Of a DNA stretch of 26,256 nucleotides, positions 22,960 to 26,256 are shown one piece after another. The position numbers and the translations under genes were made by a program. A model generated the notes under the pieces. That model was given only the letters and a program-made list of their open reading frames with translations. It was not told the DNA's origin and ran no database searches. Source of the stretch: an uncultured Prevotella sp. (GTDB lineage Bacteria > Bacteroidota > Bacteroidia > Bacteroidales > Bacteroidaceae); contig USJD01000026.1 in NCBI GenBank assembly GCA_900554835.1, positions 1 to 26,256 of the forward strand, written 5' to 3'. Position 1 is the stretch's first letter. Each line of letters starts with the position of its first letter.

Positions 22960-24528
22960 TCAATATCCCCACTTCGTATCAAGTTGCACCTCCACAGTCT
23001 TGATGACATTCTTTGTCAGCAAAGCTCGATTCTTCGGCAGAATCTTTATCTCCTGATAATCGGCAGGATAATACACTTTGCCATTTCTGATCAAGATACC
23101 CATTCTGTTTGGAGCAATCTCAAAGATGGCGAAACCACCCACGAAATCATGGATTTTCCAATACACAGGTTGCAGGATGATGTCATCACCCACACGAAGT
23201 CCCCATCTGCCCGAAACCTCAAATGGCTTTACATTCTGTAGATATTCGTAGCGCTGCTTGCGTGTCTGTTCCTGTTTCTGCTTGTCATATTGCGCCACAA
23301 ACACCATGTCGTTGCTTACTACGATTACTCCATTTGCCTTTTTGACAGATGGTGGTACCGTACCCTTTCCTGCCCTCAAACCAGCGTACATTGCTTCCCA
23401 ATTTCGCTCTTTATCGGGCAAGCCGAACTTACGGTAGTTTCCTACATTGTCCAATATCATGCACACCTTGTCCTTCTGCTTGTGGTTGATGCGCAGTCCA
23501 CGCCCCACCATTTGCAAGTATTTGGCAAGCGAAAGCGTAGGGCGAGCCATCTGGATATACTCTACGTCAGGACAGTCAAAACCCTCATCAAAGAGGTTCA
23601 CGTTCACCAAGCAGTCCAATACTCCATTTCTGAAAGCCTCCACCATCCGCAGTCGGGTGTTGGCAGGAGTCTTGCTGTCCAATGCTACCGCCTTGATGCC
23701 CATCGCCTCGTAGAAAGAAGCTATCATCTGTGCATGGGCGATATCGATGGCATACACGATGCCTTTCTTGCCATTGGCATATTTCACTATACTCTCATAT
23801 AGTCGTTTGATGGATTGAGGCACATTCAGTTTCTCGTCCATCTCCTTGACAGAATAGTCGCCGTCACTGCCACGCCCCTTCAGGCTATTGATAGTCAACT
23901 GGTCTTGCGAGAACTGTCCAATTACCACATAGTCGTAGGGAGCAAGATAGCCACGCTTGATAAAATCCTGGGTTGGAGGCGATGTCAACAGTTTTCCAAA
24001 CAACTTGCCGAAAGATTCCTTCTTCATACGACAAGGCGTAGCCGTCATGCCTAATTTCAACGCCATTCTATTGCGCAGGAACAAGTCCTGATAGGAACGA
24101 GCCAAGGCATGATGAGCCTCATCCACCACAATCAGCCCAGGCGTGCATTCAGCCTGTTCCAGTTCTCCGATATGTCTGCCGAGCCATTGGATGGAAAGCA
24201 CACGAATCCTAACTTTGGCTTCCATCACCATTTCCTTTTCGCCATACTCCAAGCAAAATCTGTCAAGTGTTTGTTGCATCTGTTCCACCAGCTCACGTCG
24301 GTGCGCTACAATCCACACCTCACCTTTCTCATGGTTGTCAAGAAACCACTTCACCACCGAAGCCATCACATACGTCTTGCCAGTACCCGTAGGCATCTGC
24401 ACCAACACCGAGTAGTTTTCCACATATTCCTTCCTCTTCCGAAAAGGAGTAAACGAATTCTTTGTCAGTTTCGTGATAATCTTCTCCAACATCTCCTGTT
24501 GGTAGTCAAAAAGTTTTATTTTCTTCAT
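22960..24528 (-). CDS. DEAD/DEAH-box SF2 helicase
   Basis: This ATP-dependent helicase of superfamily 2 has 522 residues. The motifs are I (QMPTGTGKTYV, with Lys51), Ia region (VAHRRELV), II (DEAHH, Asp136-His139), III (TATP, 162-165) and VI (QMVGRGLR, 339-346). Residues about 420-522 form a C-terminal domain rich in aromatic and beta-strand residues, with no known motif. The core resembles UvsW/SSL2-like enzymes and restriction-system-like helicases, but no nuclease or modification gene is adjacent. Role in repair or RNA work cannot be told. Its start codon lies against a heptamer array (24531-24551), and the toxin-antitoxin pair is divergent from it. Confidence 0.9.
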   Translation of the reverse strand: MKKIKLFDYQQEMLEKIITKLTKNSFTPFRKRKEYVENYSVLVQMPTGTGKTYVMASVVKWFLDNHEKGEVWIVAHRRELVEQMQQTLDRFCLEYGEKEMVMEAKVRIRVLSIQWLGRHIGELEQAECTPGLIVVDEAHHALARSYQDLFLRNRMALKLGMTATPCRMKKESFGKLFGKLLTSPPTQDFIKRGYLAPYDYVVIGQFSQDQLTINSLKGRGSDGDYSVKEMDEKLNVPQSIKRLYESIVKYANGKKGIVYAIDIAHAQMIASFYEAMGIKAVALDSKTPANTRLRMVEAFRNGVLDCLVNVNLFDEGFDCPDVEYIQMARPTLSLAKYLQMVGRGLRINHKQKDKVCMILDNVGNYRKFGLPDKERNWEAMYAGLRAGKGTVPPSVKKANGVIVVSNDMVFVAQYDKQKQEQTRKQRYEYLQNVKPFEVSGRWGLRVGDDIILQPVYWKIHDFVGGFAIFEIAPNRMGILIRNGKVYYPADYQEIKILPKNRALLTKNVIKTVEVQLDTKWGY

Positions 24529-24530
24529 TC

Positions 24531-24551
24531 AACACTTAACATTCAACTATT
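24531..24551. repeat. Heptamer array, copy E, at the helicase start
   Basis: The units are AACACTT (24531-24537), AACATTC (24538-24544) and AACTATT (24545-24551). The ATTC at the left joins the array to the helicase start codon (CAT at 24526-24528), so a repeat-derived junction sits at a gene start, unlike copies A, B and D, which sit at gene ends. Confidence 0.7.
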
Positions 24552-24577
24552 AATCTTTATTAATTTTACATAGAGAC

Positions 24578-24597
24578 ATATCATATATATGGGATAT
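24578..24597. promoter_or_regulatory. Possible operator of the toxin-antitoxin pair
   Basis: ATATC (24578-24582) and GATAT (24593-24597) form an inverted repeat, and CATATATATG (24582-24591) is a full palindrome between them. They lie just upstream of the -7 box, where an RHH antitoxin would be expected to bind. The sequence is AT-rich, so chance is possible. Confidence 0.35.
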
Positions 24598-24603
24598 ATT
24601 ATG

Positions 24604-24611
24604 TATCTTTG
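24604..24611 (+). promoter_or_regulatory. -7 box of the toxin-antitoxin promoter
   Basis: TATCTTTG matches TAnnTTTG and lies 31 bp before the antitoxin start. No TTTG at the usual distance was seen. Confidence 0.5.
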
Positions 24612-24642
24612 CAACCGAAGTTAAACCATAATTTTTTAGCAT

Positions 24643-24897
24643 ATGAGTTCAGTAACATTAACACCATCTAAGAGAAAGATTATAGACTTGAATGAAGATA
24701 CATTCAAAACACTTTCTATTATGGCAATTCAAAAAGGAACCAATCTCAAGAAATACATCGAAGATGTGTTAAATGAGTTAGCAGAAAACTATGAAGATGC
24801 CAAATTGTATGCAAAATTGAGCAAGGAAAATCCTGATGGAAACATTATGCTCAATGAGCAAGAAAAAGCTGATCTAGAAAACTGGCTTGGCGTATGA
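24643..24897 (+). CDS. Antitoxin, ribbon-helix-helix type (putative)
   Basis: This small acidic protein of 84 residues is the first gene of a two-gene operon. Residues about 12-46 read as a short beta strand (KIIDLNEDTF) and two helices (KTLSIMAIQKG, LKKYIEDVLNELAE), which is the layout of a ribbon-helix-helix DNA-binding domain. The C-terminal part (AKLYAKLSKENPDG to LENWLGV) is acidic and would wrap the toxin. It overlaps the toxin start codon by ATGA. This gene order, sizes and overlap are standard for type II systems; it would bind its own promoter. Confidence 0.8.
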   Translation: MSSVTLTPSKRKIIDLNEDTFKTLSIMAIQKGTNLKKYIEDVLNELAENYEDAKLYAKLSKENPDGNIMLNEQEKADLENWLGV

Positions 24898-25199
24898 AAG
24901 TTGATTACTCTAAAGAGTTTGAAAAATCTCTAAAGAAATTATCAGGAAAGATGCTTGATTCAATACGGCGTGTTATTACTGAGGTAAAACAAGCCGAGAA
25001 CATCAAAGACATTACAGACTGTACTAAGCTTGTTGGTTATAGTAACATTTATCGCATTCGTATCGGCGACTATCGTGCATTTTTTACATTTCATATAGAA
25101 CTTGTAGATGATACTGTCAGATTTAAATATCTCACTTCCCGTGGCGAGGCTTACGGAAAGAAAGTAATGACAGAATTAAAACGAATCGATAAGGAATAA
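24894..25199 (+). CDS. Toxin of RelE/ParE superfamily
   Basis: This 101-residue basic protein has a RelE/ParE fold signature. The N-terminal strand (MKVDYSKEFEKSLKKL) leads to two helices, then YRIRIGDYRAFFTF, which is the core motif with the conserved Tyr-Arg pair. It ends with a strand and tail (FKYLTSRGEAYGKKV). RelE-like members cut mRNA in the ribosome and ParE-like members poison gyrase; which applies cannot be decided by eye. It is encoded after its antitoxin with ATGA overlap, and a terminator follows after 10 bp. Confidence 0.85.
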   Translation: MKVDYSKEFEKSLKKLSGKMLDSIRRVITEVKQAENIKDITDCTKLVGYSNIYRIRIGDYRAFFTFHIELVDDTVRFKYLTSRGEAYGKKVMTELKRIDKE

Positions 25200-25209
25200 A
25201 CTAATTTAC

Positions 25210-25248
25210 AAATCCACATTTTGAAACTATTCAAGGTGTGGATTTTTT
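25210..25248 (+). terminator. Terminator after the toxin gene
   Basis: AAATCCACA (25210-25218) pairs with TGTGGATTT (25237-25245). The loop pairs further (two G-U and TTGAA with TTCAA), giving a 16-bp stem with a 4-base loop, followed by T residues to 25248. Confidence 0.88.
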
Positions 25249-25353
25249 AGGTTACAAAAAAAGCAAGCACCCCTTCTGCAAGTCAATCCCTTCCCTTACA
25301 ACCAATGATTTTAGCAAGTCTTCTCCCTGCGGGTTCATCCCCGCTAAAACAAC

Positions 25354-25420
25354 CTGGCGAGGGTTCTGATGCCCCGCCAACCTTATAGCGAAGCGGTTAA
25401 GAGCGACAGGAGGAGCGGTT
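25354..25420. repeat. 67-bp direct repeat, copy 1
   Basis: This copy matches 26137-26203 at 65 of 67 positions. The preceding 20 bases are also related (both contain a CATCCC-type block). It is GC-rich compared with the surroundings. GGCGAGGG at 25356-25363 is the reverse complement of CCCTCGCC at 25425-25432, so this copy is flanked by 8-bp inverted ends. Confidence 0.9.
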
Positions 25421-25424
25421 ACAT

Positions 25425-25531
25425 CCCTCGCCCTTTTGTAAAGGGAGAGGGCTTGGGAGTGGGTTAAGGATTCCCTCTTCGCAAGAGGGGAACAGGGGAG
25501 TCGAAAATGCCTTCCTTAACGGTAAGGAAGG
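25425..25531. repeat. Cluster of three GC-rich palindromes
   Basis: Three hairpins lie in a row. At 25425-25451 an 11-bp stem has one mismatch (CCCTC and CCCTTT with their complements). At 25471-25491 CCCTCTT and AAGAGGG surround CGC. At 25510-25531 CCTTCCTTA and TAAGGAAGG surround ACGG. This looks like REP-type or MITE-like intergenic DNA, since no gene fits. No clear T-tract marks it as terminator for the toxin gene. Confidence 0.75.
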
Positions 25532-25588
25532 ACGGGTTGGTTTTCGAAAAAAGCTTCTTCGCAAAAGGGAATCCTGGGAATCGAAAAA

Positions 25589-25702
25589 CTATAGATTTTC
25601 AACCCATTTTCTCCCACTTTTCGTAAAAGCAGACCACAAATATAGGCAACATGCAATGATACCTACCCCACCTAAAACTATGTACATTCCTTCCATAATC
25701 AT
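25589..25702 (-). CDS. Small single-pass membrane protein, 37 residues
   Basis: This tiny gene starts at ATG 25702, which overlaps the TGA of the preceding frame as ATGA. It encodes 37 residues: a short start (MIMEGM), one hydrophobic segment (YIVLGGVGIIACCLYLW) and a basic tail (TKSGRKWVENL). That is the plan of a small inner-membrane protein with its C-terminus in the cytoplasm. I do not recognise the family. The coupling to the gene before it argues for real translation, and a promoter is found at 25952-25983. Confidence 0.6.
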   Translation of the reverse strand: MIMEGMYIVLGGVGIIACCLYLWSAFTKSGRKWVENL

Positions 25703-25928
25703 TTTTTCTTTAATATGTTATCAGCAAACAGCGCTAAGAAAACAGTAGCAAACAATCCCACACCAAGCAAAAAAGCATATGGTTTAGCATCATCTACACC
25801 AAGTACCAAACCTACCACAGCCACAACAACCATTGCTGTAAAGCTGGTATTTGCAAGTTGATATATAAACTTTTGCTCAGGTTTTCTCTACGGGTCTTTT
25901 CTTTCTCCTTATCTTCTTTTGCTGTCAT
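25699..25928 (-). pseudogene. Small membrane protein gene with a 1-base frameshift
   Basis: ATG 25928 opens MTAKEDKEKEKTRRE, then the frame diverges and stops after 38 residues. In the next frame, from near 25887 to TGA 25699, the sequence reads KPEQKFIYQLANTSF, then two hydrophobic segments (TAMVVVAVVGLVLG and YAFLLGVGLFATVFLALF) and NILKKK. The span is 230 bases, one short of 77 codons, so one extra base in the A-run at 25882-25885 would restore a 76-residue protein with a charged head and two membrane helices. It may be a real mutation, phase variation, or an assembly error. The downstream 37-residue gene overlaps by ATGA. No family recognised. Confidence 0.65.
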
Positions 25929-25951
25929 AGCTTACGTATTTTTTATCTCTG

Positions 25952-25983
25952 CAAATATACGATAAAAACTAATATAGTCCAAC
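25952..25983 (-). promoter_or_regulatory. Promoter of the small membrane-protein pair
   Basis: On the minus strand GTTG (25980-25983) is followed after 20 bases by TATATTTG (25952-25959), a TAnnTTTG match with one mismatch in the upstream box. The start codon at 25928 lies 23 bp downstream. Confidence 0.6.
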
Positions 25984-26136
25984 TTATTTCCTTATTTTTT
26001 AGCAATCTTTATCTTTTGAACTACCCACATATTCCTGTTAGGATATAGGCAACCAAGCCTTAAACTACGCTTTTATCAGTTACATAAACCAAATAAAAAT
26101 CCCTCCAGCAAGGCGGTCCCATCCCGCACAGCAATT
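25984..26136. other. Non-coding stretch before repeat copy 2
   Basis: Between the promoter of the small membrane pair and the second 67-bp repeat there is AT-rich sequence without a gene. I see no strong hairpin or family match. After the repeat, up to 26256, the sequence turns GC-rich again and may continue into further repeat DNA beyond the window. Confidence 0.5.
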
Positions 26137-26203
26137 CTGGCGAGGGCTTTGATGCCCCGCCAACCTTATAGCGAAGCGGTTAAGAGCGACAGGAGGAGCG
26201 GTT
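26137..26203. repeat. 67-bp direct repeat, copy 2
   Basis: It is the direct copy of 25354-25420 with two mismatches (positions 11 and 13 of the unit), 783 bp away in the same orientation. The flank on its right differs from copy 1 and lacks the CCCTCGCC end. The pair brackets the small membrane-protein genes. Confidence 0.9.
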
Positions 26204-26256
26204 TCCTCTTCTTCCCTGAGGGGAGAAGACCGAGATGAGAGGTGGAGCCTTCCTTA

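Noticed and set aside
24529..24642. Helicase promoter on the minus strand
   Set aside because: No CAAAnnTA (reverse of TAnnTTTG) was found in the gap, so I do not list one.
25354..25420. Possible tRNA fragment or attachment site
   Set aside because: No cloverleaf, anticodon stem or CCA end could be drawn, and no integrase gene is in the window.
25870..25890. Programmed -1 ribosomal frameshift in the small membrane protein gene
   Set aside because: The reading shift would be -1, but there is no good X-XXY-YYZ slippery site in frame and no clear stimulatory hairpin; a missing base is the simpler reading.

Overview
The window reads as chromosome of a Bacteroidales bacterium, most like Prevotella/Segatella (S. 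copri type). Three things point there. Several genes have the Bacteroidetes-type promoter (TTTG about 20 bases before TAnnTTTG) instead of classical -35/-10 boxes. Strong Shine-Dalgarno sequences are mostly absent. The family content fits: a TPR-PD40-OmpA lipoprotein, a DUF6249/ECF sigma/DUF5056 operon, a LutABC operon and an FdtA/QdtA-FemAB pair. The species call is inference.

Layout. 1-155: non-coding, with a hairpin and short tandem repeats that run into the stop codon of xseA. 156-3001 (minus): secreted subtilisin-like protease, then exonuclease VII large subunit. 3200-8180 (plus): MATE exporter, cytidylate-kinase-like protein, formate-dependent PurT, a possible attenuator-like leader, then a sugar ketoisomerase-like cupin and a FemAB/GNAT-like transferase. 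A strong terminator at 8233-8273 closes this block. 8396-11126 (minus): lutA-lutB-lutC, joined by ATGA overlaps, for L-lactate oxidation. 11429-14659 (plus): full-length carB with its own promoter and a repeat-bearing leader. 14859-19155 (plus): topoisomerase III, then a PorE-like lipoprotein. 19223-20859 (minus): DUF6249 membrane protein, ECF sigma factor and DUF5056 putative anti-sigma factor, with overlapping ends. 21002-22938 (plus): rRNA m5C methyltransferase overlapping dihydrofolate reductase. 22960-24528 (minus): SF2 DEAH helicase. 24643-25199 (plus): RHH antitoxin and RelE/ParE-type toxin. 25246-26256: repeat-rich accessory DNA with two tiny overlapping membrane-protein genes on the minus strand, the first with an apparent 1-base frameshift, flanked by two direct copies of a 67-bp element.

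The genes are mostly housekeeping: nucleotide metabolism (purT, carB, folA), DNA and RNA maintenance (xseA, topB, helicase, RsmF-like) and envelope or energy functions. The unusual content lies between genes. Heptamer arrays sit at gene junctions and supply stop or start codons. A 22-bp unit carrying a start codon is triplicated in front of the FemAB-like gene. A chain of four mutually pairing segments precedes the ketoisomerase. The carB and purT leaders carry spaced repeats. No rRNA, tRNA, CRISPR array, transposase or phage gene was seen.
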